In this document: positions 31,630 through 40,239 of the stretch, piece after piece
How positions within the stretch are numbered: the first letter of the stretch is position 1
Layout of the letters: each line of letters begins with the position of its first letter
Assembly: GCF_030398335.1 (NCBI RefSeq)
Contig: NZ_JAOAOP010000017.1
Location: 1 to 62,840 of the forward strand
Reading direction: 5' to 3'
DNA from: Aquibium sp. A9E412
GTDB lineage: Bacteria > Pseudomonadota > Alphaproteobacteria > Rhizobiales > Rhizobiaceae
Length of the DNA stretch: 62,840 nucleotides
Notes under the pieces: generated by a model
Databases searched by the model: none
Seen by the model: only the letters and a program-made list of their open reading frames with translations
Told to the model about the DNA's origin: nothing
Translations under genes and position numbers: made by a program

Positions 31630-33168
31630 GTGGCCGACACGACGAGCGATGCGCCCCGCGACCGCGACGCCGGCGCGCCGGAAGCCCCCGACGGACAAGG
31701 CCCGGACGCGCCGCCGCCCCCCGGCGACCGGCTCGACTGGCTGCGGCTGGCCGGCCTCGCCGCCGGGCCGCTGGTCTGCCTCGCCGTCCTCGTCCCGCCG
31801 CCGGCCGCCATGCCGCCCGAGGCCTGGCGCATGGTGGCGGTGGCCGGCTGGATGGTCGTGTGGTGGCTGAGCGAGGCGGTGCCGATCCCCGCCACCGCGC
31901 TGTTGCCGCTGGTGCTGATGCCGCTGTTCGGCATCCAGGACGCCGGCGCCACCGCGGCGCGCTACGGCCATCCGCTGATCTTCCTGTTCCTCGGCGGCTT
32001 CCTGCTTGCCGCCGCCATGCAGCGCGTGCGGCTGCACCGGCGCATCGCGCTGCACATCGTCGCCTGGATCGGCACCACGCCCGACCGCATCGTGCTCGGC
32101 TTCATGCTGGCCACCGCCTTCCTGTCGATGTGGATCTCCAACACCGCGACGGCGATCATGATGTTCGCCGTCGGCCTGTCGGTGATCGGCTTCGTCGCCG
32201 ACAACACCGCCGATGCCGCCGCCAGCCGCCGCTTCGGCATAGCGCTGATGCTGTCGATCGCCTATGCCGCCTCGATCGGCGGCGTCGGCACGCTGATCGG
32301 CACGCCGCCCAACGCGCTGCTCGCCAGCTTCCTGCAGTCGACCTACGGCATCGAGATCTCGTTCTTCCGCTGGATGCTGATCGGCCTGCCCATCGTCGTC
32401 GTCATGCTGCCGGCGGCCTGGCTGCTGCTGACGCGGGTGCTGTTTCCCGCCGACGCCATCCGTGTCGAAAGCCCCGAGGCGGTGGTGCACGGCCAGCTCG
32501 CCGCGCTCGGCCGCATGAGCCGGGCGGAACGGCTGGTCGGCATCGTGTTCCTCGCCACCGCCACGCTGTGGGTGCTGCGCACGCCGCTCGCCGCCTGGAG
32601 CGGCCTGCCGCTCGACGACACGATGATCGCCATCGCCGCCGCGCTGGTGCTGTTCGCGGTGCCGGTGTCGCGCCGCGGCGACGGCTTCGCGCTCGACTGG
32701 GAGGCCGCGCGCGGCCTGCCATGGGGCGTGCTGCTCCTTTTCGGCGGCGGCCTGGCGCTCGCCGAAGGCTTCGCCGCGACCGGGCTTGCCGCCTGGATCG
32801 GCGGCCGCGTCGCCGGCTTCGAGGTCGGCCCGGCGCTGCTCGTGCTCGTCGTGCTCGCGGCGATGGTCTATCTCACCGAGATCACCTCCAACACCGCCTC
32901 CACCGCCACCTTCCTGCCGATCGTCGGAGCGATCGCCGTCGGCCTCGGCCTCGATCCCGTGGTGCTCGCCGTGCCGGTCGCGCTCGGCGCCTCGATGGCC
33001 TTCATGATGCCGGTCGCCACGCCGCCCAACGCCATCGTCTTTTCCTACGAGGAGATGACGCTGCGCGACATGGTGCGCGCCGGCTTCTGGCTCAACGTGA
33101 TGGCCATCGCCGTCGCCTTCGCCGCCTTCATGCTGCTCGGCCCGCGCGTCTTCGACGTGGCGCTTTGA
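31630..33168 (+). CDS. SLC13/DASS-family sodium-dependent anion permease
   Basis: A 512-residue protein with a polar N-terminal tail of about 40 residues and some 11 helices. Two SNT signatures of the divalent anion:sodium symporter family are present: WISNTATAIMM (about 174) and TEITSNTASTATFLP (about 415-430); each is followed by Pro-rich hairpins (GTPPNALLASF and ATPPNAIVFSY). Substrates in the family are dicarboxylates, citrate or sulfate. The GTG start at 31630 follows GGAGACCGGA. No partner gene adjoins. Confidence 0.92.
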   Translation: MADTTSDAPRDRDAGAPEAPDGQGPDAPPPPGDRLDWLRLAGLAAGPLVCLAVLVPPPAAMPPEAWRMVAVAGWMVVWWLSEAVPIPATALLPLVLMPLFGIQDAGATAARYGHPLIFLFLGGFLLAAAMQRVRLHRRIALHIVAWIGTTPDRIVLGFMLATAFLSMWISNTATAIMMFAVGLSVIGFVADNTADAAASRRFGIALMLSIAYAASIGGVGTLIGTPPNALLASFLQSTYGIEISFFRWMLIGLPIVVVMLPAAWLLLTRVLFPADAIRVESPEAVVHGQLAALGRMSRAERLVGIVFLATATLWVLRTPLAAWSGLPLDDTMIAIAAALVLFAVPVSRRGDGFALDWEAARGLPWGVLLLFGGGLALAEGFAATGLAAWIGGRVAGFEVGPALLVLVVLAAMVYLTEITSNTASTATFLPIVGAIAVGLGLDPVVLAVPVALGASMAFMMPVATPPNAIVFSYEEMTLRDMVRAGFWLNVMAIAVAFAAFMLLGPRVFDVAL

Positions 33169-33169
33169 A

Positions 33170-33211
33170 GCGTCTTCAGGCGAAGTAAGGACCGGTGCGC
33201 CGTCCGCAAGA
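33170..33211 (+). repeat. Palindromic repeat, copy 3 (core)
   Basis: GCGTCTTCAGGCGAAGTAAGGACCGG, then TGCGCCGTCCGCAAGAC, corresponds to the core of copies 1 and 4 with several changes and loss of the perfect outer arms. It begins two bases after the SLC13 stop, just before the terminator hairpin. Confidence 0.7.
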
Positions 33212-33228
33212 CCGGCGAACAGAAGGTC

Positions 33229-33269
33229 CGGGCCGGCCCGCGGGTTCGCCGAACCGCGGGCCGGCCTTT
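33229..33269. terminator. Strong hairpin between convergent genes
   Basis: GGCCGGCCCGCGG with GTTC (33231-33247) pairs with GAACCGCGGGCCGGCC (33251-33266), a 16-bp stem with one bulged G and a tiny loop, followed by TTT on the plus strand. It lies between the SLC13 gene (plus) and the thiaminase gene (minus) and probably ends both transcripts. Confidence 0.7.
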
Positions 33270-33286
33270 GCCCGCGCTTCGCCCGC

Positions 33287-34720
33287 TCAGCGCTTCTCGC
33301 GCTCGACGCCGACGCTCAGCAGATGCGGCATCGCCTGCACCGGGCACGCATTGCAGCCGCACACCGACGAGCCCGCCGGCGCGGCCGGCGGCACGTTGGT
33401 CCACTGCCCGTTCCAGCCGCCATTGCCGCTGCAGGTGGTCGGGCAGATGCTCTGCGCGGCGGTGTTGTCGGCGATGTAGGTCGCCGCCTTGAAGTCGCAG
33501 CCGCACTGATAGTTGGCGCGCACGTCGCCGCGGATCACCCCCTTCATGGAATCGAACCAGCTGCGCGCATTGGCCGGCAGCTTGAACAGCAGCGGGTCGT
33601 TGTCGGTGACCAGCGCATACATGCGCTGGTAGATCGGGAACTGCTGGCCGAGCGTGTCGAAGGCGCTGGCCCGCGTCGCCATCAGATATTGCGGCTCCGG
33701 CTTGCCCGGCGCCGCACCGATGCTGGCCACCACCACGTCGGAGCTGGCCATCAGGTTGGCCAGCTTGACGGCGAGATCGCGCGTGCCGCGCTGGTTGGTC
33801 GTCGTGTTGACGCCGATCACGTCGGCATAGAACAGCGGCGGCTGGCTGCCGTCGCCGAACGGCATCGGCTTGAAGGCGATGCTGGCGCGCGTCTCGGCGC
33901 TCATCGCGCTCATGTATTCGGTGTAGCCGACCACCGCGCGGCCGTAGCCCTCGCTGAACCAGGTGCCGTGCTCGTACTCGTTCGCCGTCGGCACGGTGGC
34001 GTTGTAGAAGCTGGCCGTCGCCATCAGCGTCTTCTGCTCGGCGATCGCCTGCGCATCGAGGCTCTGCTCGTTCGGCGGCAGCGTGGGCAGGTAGACGCCG
34101 TCGAGCGCGTGCTGGATGTCGAGATAGAGCGAGGCGTTGGTCGTGCCGCCCGACATGTCGACCATGATGCCGCGCACGTCCGGCGGCACCTGGCTGGTAT
34201 AGGTGCACTGCTGCAGCGCCTGGACGACCGCGCCGAAGGTCTCAGCCGCGGCCAGCGCCCCGTCGTCCTGATGGTAGAACAGCACGTTCGAGCAGCCGAG
34301 CAGCGGGATGGCGTAGTAGTTGCCCTGGCTCTGCACCCCCTCGCGCGCATAGGACAGGATGTCGGCCGCATCCTCGACCTCGCCGGGTGCGATCGCCTCG
34401 AGGAAGTTCTGCGTGCGGAAGGTCTCCAGATACATCGCGTCGAACACGAACACGTCGGCATCGGCCGGCGGGTTCATCGAATAGCCGCCGTCCCACTGGC
34501 TTTCCGGCAGGAAGTTGAGCGTCACGCTCGGCTCCTCCTGCGCCCAGGCCTGCGTGATCGCGGTGACGAACTGGTCGTAGCGCGGCACGTAGGGATAAAG
34601 CCCCACGGTCAGGCTCGACTGCGCCTGCGCGAGGCCGGCCGCCAGGCCGAAGACGAGCCCGGCGAGCGCCGTTGCCAATGCTCCGCGCCACCGCGCGATG
34701 CCGACCCGGATTCCGCGCAT
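33287..34720 (-). CDS. Thiaminase I (thiamine pyridinylase) with Cys-rich lectin-like C-terminus
   Basis: A 477-residue exported protein. The signal peptide (1-33, ending GLAQAQ) is followed by a periplasmic-binding-protein fold of the thiaminase I type (EC 2.5.1.2), which splits thiamine by exchanging its thiazole for a nucleophile. The catalytic Cys is C143 in LLGCSNVLFYH; the likely base is E268 in VVGYTEYMS. Residues 404-460 form an added Cys-rich module (CGCDFKAATYIADN, ICPTTC, WNGQWTNV, SSVCGCNACP) that resembles mannan-binding lectin repeats of the MVL type. Start 34720 has GGGAGGG upstream. Rare in alphaproteobacteria as far as I know. Confidence 0.82.
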   Translation of the reverse strand: MRGIRVGIARWRGALATALAGLVFGLAAGLAQAQSSLTVGLYPYVPRYDQFVTAITQAWAQEEPSVTLNFLPESQWDGGYSMNPPADADVFVFDAMYLETFRTQNFLEAIAPGEVEDAADILSYAREGVQSQGNYYAIPLLGCSNVLFYHQDDGALAAAETFGAVVQALQQCTYTSQVPPDVRGIMVDMSGGTTNASLYLDIQHALDGVYLPTLPPNEQSLDAQAIAEQKTLMATASFYNATVPTANEYEHGTWFSEGYGRAVVGYTEYMSAMSAETRASIAFKPMPFGDGSQPPLFYADVIGVNTTTNQRGTRDLAVKLANLMASSDVVVASIGAAPGKPEPQYLMATRASAFDTLGQQFPIYQRMYALVTDNDPLLFKLPANARSWFDSMKGVIRGDVRANYQCGCDFKAATYIADNTAAQSICPTTCSGNGGWNGQWTNVPPAAPAGSSVCGCNACPVQAMPHLLSVGVEREKR

Positions 34721-34808
34721 GACAACCCTCCCTTGCTTCCTGCTCATGATCGCGCGGGAAGTGTAGCATTGCACGCATGAGTTGTCTCGCGCGGAATCCT
34801 CGCGCCGC

Positions 34809-36455
34809 TCAGCGTCCGGGCCGGCCGCGATAGGCCGCGGCCGCCTCCGGCGCCACCTCGGAGGCGTCGTAGACGCCGATCAGGATGCCCTTGCCGTGCG
34901 AGCCGCCGCGCATGGCGACGATCTCGGCCGGCGAGCGGGTGGTGCGCTGCGAGGGCCGCCGCGCCCAGGCCGCCAGCCGCTCGCCCATCATGGCGACGAT
35001 GCCGGCATGCTCGGGATCGGCGCCGAGGTCGCGGAACTCGTCGGGATCGTTCAGCAGGTCGAACAGCATCGGCCGGAACGTCTCGGCATGGATGTACTTC
35101 CAGCGCCGGTCGCGCACCATGAACAGCCGTGCCTCGGCCGGCGACACGCCGAGCCGCTCGGCCATCGGCGTCGGCGCGTAGTCGTATTCGGAGACGACGA
35201 AGTCGCGCCAGGCCGGCGGCGTCTCGCCGCGCAGGAAGGGCATCAGCGAGCGCCCCTCGATGACGTGCTCGGGCACCCGGCCGCCGGCGAAGGCGACGAA
35301 GGTCGCCGCCAGGTCGATCGCCTCGACCAGCGCGTCGCAGGTCGTGCCGCGCGTCGCGTCGGCCTCCGGCGACGGATCGTAGACGATCAGCGGCACCTTG
35401 ACCGAGGGCTCGTGGAACAGGTCCTTCTCGCCCAGCCAGTGGTCGCCGAGATAGTCGCCGTGGTCGGAGGTGATGACGATCATCGTGTCGTCGAGCCGGC
35501 CCTCGGCCTCGAGGAAGGCGAGCAGCCGGCCGAGCTGGTCGTCGCACTGCTTGACCAGGCCCATATAGGCCGGCACCACCTTGGCCCGCACCTCGGGCCG
35601 CTGGAAGGCGCGGCCGATCGGGTTTTCCATGAAGGCGCGGTAGACGGGATGCGGGTCCGCCCGCTCGCCGTTCGAGCGCACCGGCGGCAGCACGTCGGCC
35701 GGCCCGTACATGGCGTGATAGGGCGCCGGCACGATGTAGGGCCAGTGCGGCTTGATGTAGGACAGGTGGCACAGCCACGGAGCCGGCCCGGCCTGGGCGA
35801 TGAAGGCCTCCGCCCGCCGCGTCATGTAGGGCGTCTCCGAATCCTCCTCGGCGATGTTGGCCGGCTTGTCCGCATTGGCCATGAACCAGCCCGACGCCAT
35901 CTCGCCGTCCGCGTCGAGGCCGGCATTGGCGAAGTCGTGCCACGGGTTGTCGCCCGGATAGCCCTTCGCCTTGAGATAGGCGTTGTAGGGCTGCGGCCCG
36001 GCATCGTAGAAGCCGTCCGGCCCGCGGCCCCACAGGCCGTCGTCGCGCTCCCACACGTCGAAGCCGCACTCGGCCACCCGCGCGCCGATCAGCGTGTCGG
36101 GCGCCAGGCCGAGCCGCGCCATGCCCTCGGCGTCGACGCGCATGTGCGTCTTGCCGACCAGCACCGCATCCATGCCGCAGCCGCGCAGATGGTCGCCCAG
36201 CGTCATCTCGCCGACCTTGAGCGGAAAGCCGTTCCAGCTCGCCCCGTGCGAGTGCACGTAGCGCCCTGTGTAGAAGCTCATGCGCGAGGCGCCGCACACC
36301 GGCGACTGGACATAGGCGTTGGTGAAGCGCACCCCCATCCGCGCCACGCGGTCCATGTGCGGCGTGTGCAGATGCGGGTGACCGGCGCAACTCAGATAGT
36401 CGAAGCGCAGCTGGTCGTACATGATGAAGAGGATGTTCCTGCGCCGCCGCGCCAT
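34809..36455 (-). CDS. Sulfatase / phosphonate monoester hydrolase family
   Basis: A 548-residue enzyme of the alkaline phosphatase superfamily, without a signal peptide. The formylglycine site is C54 in SPVCGASRMSFYTGRY (C-x-A-S-R); MSFYTGR is typical of the phosphonate monoester hydrolase group. Metal ligands include D14 (MYDQ) and the pair in ITSDHGDYLGDH (about residue 331). The KPHWPY motif lies near 240. It needs a formylglycine-generating enzyme from elsewhere in the genome. Divergent from a MarR gene across two operator-like repeats, next to a TctCBA importer that may supply the substrate. Confidence 0.88.
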   Translation of the reverse strand: MARRRRNILFIMYDQLRFDYLSCAGHPHLHTPHMDRVARMGVRFTNAYVQSPVCGASRMSFYTGRYVHSHGASWNGFPLKVGEMTLGDHLRGCGMDAVLVGKTHMRVDAEGMARLGLAPDTLIGARVAECGFDVWERDDGLWGRGPDGFYDAGPQPYNAYLKAKGYPGDNPWHDFANAGLDADGEMASGWFMANADKPANIAEEDSETPYMTRRAEAFIAQAGPAPWLCHLSYIKPHWPYIVPAPYHAMYGPADVLPPVRSNGERADPHPVYRAFMENPIGRAFQRPEVRAKVVPAYMGLVKQCDDQLGRLLAFLEAEGRLDDTMIVITSDHGDYLGDHWLGEKDLFHEPSVKVPLIVYDPSPEADATRGTTCDALVEAIDLAATFVAFAGGRVPEHVIEGRSLMPFLRGETPPAWRDFVVSEYDYAPTPMAERLGVSPAEARLFMVRDRRWKYIHAETFRPMLFDLLNDPDEFRDLGADPEHAGIVAMMGERLAAWARRPSQRTTRSPAEIVAMRGGSHGKGILIGVYDASEVAPEAAAAYRGRPGR

Positions 36456-36471
36456 GGCCTGCCCGATCGCT

Positions 36472-36527
36472 CGTTGACAAATGCAACAAAACTAAAGACG
36501 ATATCGTTGACGATTGCAACGATATCG
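36472..36527. promoter_or_regulatory. Tandem operator-like palindromes between sulfatase and marR
   Basis: The strongest site is a perfect 11-bp inverted repeat, CGATATCGTTG (36499-36509) and CAACGATATCG (36517-36527), around 7 nt. Its inner part CGTTGACGATTGCAAC recurs as CGTTGACAAATGCAAC at 36472-36487, exactly 33 bp (about three helical turns) away. The left copy is 17 bp before the sulfatase ATG and the right copy precedes the MarR coding region. This fits a repressor acting on both divergent genes. Confidence 0.75.
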
Positions 36528-36540
36528 CGAGCCCGCGCCC

Positions 36541-37053
36541 TTGTCTTCCAGCGCCGCCCCGCTTGCCGAGCCGCGCGCCAGCCATCCGCGCATCGGCGAC
36601 ATCCGCGATCTGCTGACGTTCCGCATCGCGCTGCTGTCGGCGGCCGCCGACCGGGTCGGCCAGCGCTGGCTGGCGCGCGAGTTCGGCCTGCGCATCATGG
36701 AATGGCGCGTGCTCGGCGTCGTCGCCGCGCTCGGTCCGGTGCGCTTTCTCGACGTCGCGCGCACGCTCATCGTCGACAAGGGCCAGTTGAGCCGGCTGGT
36801 CAAGGCGCTCGCCGCGCGCGGCCTGCTGGCGAGCGCGCCCGATCCCGACGACCAGCGCACCATCCGCCTCAGCCCGACGGCCGACGGCGCGGCGCTGCAC
36901 CGCCGCGTGCTGGCCCGCGCGCTGGAGCGCAACGAGCGCGTCGTCGCCGCCCTCGAGCCCGACGAGGTCGAGACGCTGTTCGCCCTGCTCGACAAGCTGC
37001 AGCCCTTCATGACCCACCGCGCCGGCGGTGCCGGGACGCCGGCCGACACGTGA
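36541..37053 (+). CDS. MarR-family transcriptional regulator
   Basis: A 170-residue winged-helix repressor. LRIMEWRVLGVVAALGPVRFLDVA, then VDKGQLSRLVKALAARGLLA and the wing DDQRTIRLSPTADG are typical. The start is uncertain: TTG 36514 lies inside the perfect palindrome, so I prefer TTG 36541, which leaves the operator as 5' DNA; neither has a good Shine-Dalgarno. It is divergent from the sulfatase and 42 bp before tctC, so it probably controls uptake and hydrolysis together. Confidence 0.85.
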   Translation: MSSSAAPLAEPRASHPRIGDIRDLLTFRIALLSAAADRVGQRWLAREFGLRIMEWRVLGVVAALGPVRFLDVARTLIVDKGQLSRLVKALAARGLLASAPDPDDQRTIRLSPTADGAALHRRVLARALERNERVVAALEPDEVETLFALLDKLQPFMTHRAGGAGTPADT

Positions 37054-37094
37054 CGAACGGGCGGCCCGGCGCCGCCGAACAAAGGGAGGAAGAC

Positions 37095-38048
37095 ATGCTC
37101 GGACATCTCGCAAGACTGTCGCTCGCCGCCGTCGCCGCGCTCGGCCTGACCGCCGGTGCCGCCCTCGCCGAATGGCCCGAGAAGCCGATCCAGATCATGA
37201 TTCCGTGGCCGGCGCCGAACGATCCCTCGACGCTGGTCGCCAATGCCATCGCGCCGGTCATGTCCGACGACCTCGGCGTGCCGGTCAAGGTGGTCAACAA
37301 GCCCGGCGGCGGCGCCGTGCTCGGCGCGGCCGAGCTCGCCAACGCCCGGCCCGACGGCTACACGCTCGGCCTGATCTCCATCGGCCCGATGATCACCCAG
37401 GTGCTGCGCGGCAAGACGCCCTACAAGAACGAGGACCTGCAGCCGCTCGGCCTCGTCTGGTCGAGCCCCTTCACGCTCGCCGCGCGCGCCGACGCGCCCT
37501 ATTCGACCCTCGACGAGCTGGCTGAGCACGCCGCCGACAACGAGCTGCGCCTCGCCCACTGGGGTCTCGGCGCCGTGCCCACGCTGATCGCCATGAAGGT
37601 GGCCGACATCGGCGGCTTCGCCTGGAAGGAGACCGCCTATTCCGAGCTCAACCCGCTGCTCGTCGTGCAGGGCGACGCCGACGTCATCACCTATTCGACG
37701 CCCGGCCTGACCGACTACGTCGAAGCCGGCCAGATGAAGATCCTCGCCGCCATGGTGCCCGGCCGGCTGCCGGCCTATCCCGACGTGCCGAACGTCTCCG
37801 AGCAGGGTTACGGCGAGGCCTATTCGATCTGGTTCGGCGCCTTCGTGCCGAAGCAGACCGATGCCGCGATCGTCGACCGGCTGTCGACCGCCTTCTTCGA
37901 CGCCATGCAGGACCCCGGCGTGCAGGCGGTGATCGCCAATGTCGGCGTGGTGCCGCATCCCACCGGCCCGGCCGAGGCGCGCCGGCGCATGGACGACGAG
38001 CTCGCGCAGTTCGGCGCCATCATGAAGGACCTCGGCATCATCGAGTAG
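37095..38048 (+). CDS. tctC: Tripartite tricarboxylate transporter substrate-binding protein (TctC/Bug)
   Basis: A 317-residue periplasmic binding protein with a signal peptide (1-25, ending AALAEWPEK). Bug-family motifs follow: PIQIMIPWPAPNDPSTLVA near residue 31, VKVVNKPGGGAVLGAAELANARPDGYTLG near 62-90, and a late VPNVSEQGYGEAYSIWFGAF. Such proteins feed carboxylates or aromatic acids to TctAB. GGGAGGAAGAC precedes ATG 37095. First gene of tctC-tctB-tctA. Confidence 0.92.
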   Translation: MLGHLARLSLAAVAALGLTAGAALAEWPEKPIQIMIPWPAPNDPSTLVANAIAPVMSDDLGVPVKVVNKPGGGAVLGAAELANARPDGYTLGLISIGPMITQVLRGKTPYKNEDLQPLGLVWSSPFTLAARADAPYSTLDELAEHAADNELRLAHWGLGAVPTLIAMKVADIGGFAWKETAYSELNPLLVVQGDADVITYSTPGLTDYVEAGQMKILAAMVPGRLPAYPDVPNVSEQGYGEAYSIWFGAFVPKQTDAAIVDRLSTAFFDAMQDPGVQAVIANVGVVPHPTGPAEARRRMDDELAQFGAIMKDLGIIE

Positions 38049-38054
38049 CCGGCG

Positions 38055-38558
38055 ATGCGCGACACGCCCGAGACCGGCCGGCCGGACGCGCCGGGCCACG
38101 ACATGCTGGCGCTCGCCGTTGGCGCGGCGGCGCTGGCGCTGCTCGTCGCCGCGCCGTGGCTGGTCGACCGCTCGGGCCCCGATCCCTTCTACAAGGGCCC
38201 GCTGATCTTCCCGCTGATCGCGCTCGCCCTGTGCGCGGCGGGCGCGCTGCCGGCGCTGTGGCGCGCGCTGCGCGCGCCCGGCCGCCTGTCGGCCCGCGTC
38301 GACGGCCGCGGCTTCCCGCGCCGCGCCGCCATGCTGTTCGCGCTGATGGCTCTCTACCCGCCGGCGATCGGCGCGGTCGGCCTGCAGGCCGCCTCCTTCG
38401 CCGCGGTCCTGCTCGGCCTGCTGGTCGTCGGCCGGCCGGCCTGGCAGGCCGGTCTGATCGCCGCCGGCCTCGCCGCCGTGCTGCACCTTGCCTTCCGCAG
38501 CTTCCTCGACATCTGGTTTCCGCAGCCCTGGCTCCTCGACGCGATCGGGCTCGGCTGA
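38055..38558 (+). CDS. tctB: Tripartite tricarboxylate transporter small permease (TctB)
   Basis: A 167-residue membrane protein with four helices (about 16-35, 53-70, 92-112, 120-145). The short SGPDPFYKGPLIFPLIALALC segment after the first helix is typical of TctB. It starts 6 bp after tctC and ends 1 bp before tctA, so the three are co-translated. Sequence is otherwise poorly conserved in this family. Confidence 0.88.
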   Translation: MRDTPETGRPDAPGHDMLALAVGAAALALLVAAPWLVDRSGPDPFYKGPLIFPLIALALCAAGALPALWRALRAPGRLSARVDGRGFPRRAAMLFALMALYPPAIGAVGLQAASFAAVLLGLLVVGRPAWQAGLIAAGLAAVLHLAFRSFLDIWFPQPWLLDAIGLG

Positions 38559-38559
38559 G

Positions 38560-40059
38560 ATGGGTTTCCTCGTCGACGGCTTCGCTGCCGCCTTCTCGCT
38601 GGCCAACATCCTTGCCCTGGTGGCCGGCAGCGCCGTCGGCATCGCCGTCGGCGTGCTGCCCGGCCTCGGGCCGATGGTCGGCATGGTGGTGCTTCTGCCC
38701 TTCACCTTCTCGCTCGAGCCGTCGGTGGCGCTGTCGCTGCTGCTCGGCGTCTTCTGCGGCGGCTATTATGGCGGCGCGGTGCCGGCGATCCTGCTGCGCA
38801 CGCCGGGCGTGCCGTCGTCCATCGTCACCGCCTTCGACGGCTTCCCGCTGACCGAGCGCGGCGAGGCGCAGACGGCGCTGTCGGCCGCCCTCGTCGGCTC
38901 GCTCGGCGGCGGCCTCGTCAGCATCGCCATCCTCGTCGTGCTGGCGCCGCTGCTGTCGCGCGTGGCGGCGAGCTTCGGCCCGCCCGAGTACCTGGCCGCG
39001 GCGCTGTTCGGCGTGCTGCTCGTCGTCGTCTCCTTCCGCGACCGGCTCGCCCGCGGCGTCATGCTGCTCGGCGCCGGCTTCTTCCTGTCGACGGTCGGCA
39101 TCGACGGGCCGACGCTCAGCGCCCGCTTCACCTTCGGCTTCTGGCCGATGCAGAACGGCCTCGATCTCGTCGCGCTGGTGCTCGGCCTGTTCGGCATCGG
39201 CCAGTCGCTGCTCCTGCTCGAGCAGGGCATCCTGAAGACGCGGCGGCTCGATCTCGGCCGCAGCACGCTCGATTTCTCGCGCATTGCCGGCACGCTGCGG
39301 CACTGGCGCTCGCTGCTGCGCTCCGGCGTCATCGGCACCTTCGTCGGCCTGCTGCCGGGGCCCGGCTCGGTGCTCGCCTCCTTCATCGCCTACGACGTGG
39401 CGCGGCGCCGCTCGCCGGCGCCGCAGAGCTTCGGCAAGGGCAACCCGGAAGGCTGCCTGGCCGCCGAGGCCGGCAACAACGCGGTGCCGGCCGGCGCGCT
39501 GGTGCCGCTGCTCACGCTCGGCATTCCCGGCGAGGCGCTGAGCGCCGTGCTGCTCGGCGTCTTCACCCTCAACGGCATCTATCCCGGCCCGCTCCTGCTG
39601 GTGAAGGAGCCGGCGCTGATCTCCACCCTCTACTGGTCGATGCTGCTCATCAACCTCGTCGCCTTCGCCATGCTGGCGCTGCTGCTGCGGCCCTTCGCGA
39701 TGATCGTGCGGGTGCCGCCGGCGATCCTCGCGGTCTGCGTCATCACCGTGTCGCTGGTCGGCATCTACGCGGTCAACACGCGGCTGTTCGACTGCGGCGT
39801 CGCGCTCGCCGCCGGCCTCGCCGGCTATCTTCTGCTGCGGCTCGGCTGGCCGGTCGTCGCGCTGGTGATGGGCATCGTCATGGGGCCGATCGTGGAAAAC
39901 CGCCTGCGCCAGACGCTCAGCCTCGGCGACGGCAGCCCGGCGATCCTGCTCGAGCGGCCGATCGTGCTGGCGATCCTGGCGCTCGGCGTCGTCGTCGTGC
40001 TGCTGCCGCTGCTGCGCCGGCTGGCCGGCCGCGCCGCCCGGGCGGGCCGCGCCGGCTGA
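38560..40059 (+). CDS. tctA: Tripartite tricarboxylate transporter large permease (TctA)
   Basis: A 499-residue protein with about 12 helices. TctA signatures are intact: VGVLPGLGPMVGMVVLLPFTF near residue 35-55, FCGGYYGGAVPAILLRTPGVPSS near 65-88, and the second Gly-rich repeat GLLPGPGSVLASFIAYDVAR. An Ala/Gly/Pro loop NNAVPAGALVPLLTLGIPGE lies near 305-325. Its TGA forms part of palindromic repeat copy 4. Confidence 0.95.
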   Translation: MGFLVDGFAAAFSLANILALVAGSAVGIAVGVLPGLGPMVGMVVLLPFTFSLEPSVALSLLLGVFCGGYYGGAVPAILLRTPGVPSSIVTAFDGFPLTERGEAQTALSAALVGSLGGGLVSIAILVVLAPLLSRVAASFGPPEYLAAALFGVLLVVVSFRDRLARGVMLLGAGFFLSTVGIDGPTLSARFTFGFWPMQNGLDLVALVLGLFGIGQSLLLLEQGILKTRRLDLGRSTLDFSRIAGTLRHWRSLLRSGVIGTFVGLLPGPGSVLASFIAYDVARRRSPAPQSFGKGNPEGCLAAEAGNNAVPAGALVPLLTLGIPGEALSAVLLGVFTLNGIYPGPLLLVKEPALISTLYWSMLLINLVAFAMLALLLRPFAMIVRVPPAILAVCVITVSLVGIYAVNTRLFDCGVALAAGLAGYLLLRLGWPVVALVMGIVMGPIVENRLRQTLSLGDGSPAILLERPIVLAILALGVVVVLLPLLRRLAGRAARAGRAG

Positions 40060-40142
40060 CGCGGTTCCGGGCGTCGCGGCAACCGGTGCGCCGTCCGCAA
40101 CCGCGTCAAGACGATCACGCGGAGCCGATCGGCGGTTCCGTG
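40058..40142 (+). repeat. Palindromic repeat, copy 4 (extended)
   Basis: Arms GACGCGGTT (40058-40066) and AACCGCGTC (40099-40107) with compensating changes relative to copy 1 (GACGCGTTT/AAACGCGTC), then AAGACGATCACGCGGAGCC and GATCGGCGGTTCCGTG. The arms stay complementary although both differ from copy 1, which argues that the hairpin itself is maintained. It starts inside the tctA stop codon. Confidence 0.85.
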
Positions 40143-40186
40143 AAGGCAGATCGGGTCCAAGGCCGGCGCCGCACCCCGCCCCGAAA

Positions 40187-40214
40187 GGAAAAAGGGCGCC
40201 TGCGCGGCGCCCTT
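40187..40214 (-). terminator. Rho-independent terminator of the BMP transporter operon
   Basis: A perfect 9-bp stem, AAGGGCGCC (40192-40200) and GGCGCCCTT (40206-40214), with a 5-nt loop. On the minus strand it is followed by TTTTTCC. It lies 26 bp after the stop of the BMP binding-protein gene. Confidence 0.88.
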
Positions 40215-40239
40215 CCTCGTTGCTGCGGTGCCGGAAGGC

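Noticed and set aside
34744-37113. A 789-codon minus-strand frame over the sulfatase and MarR genes
   Set aside because: An out-of-frame shadow of the sulfatase that also runs antisense through the MarR gene.
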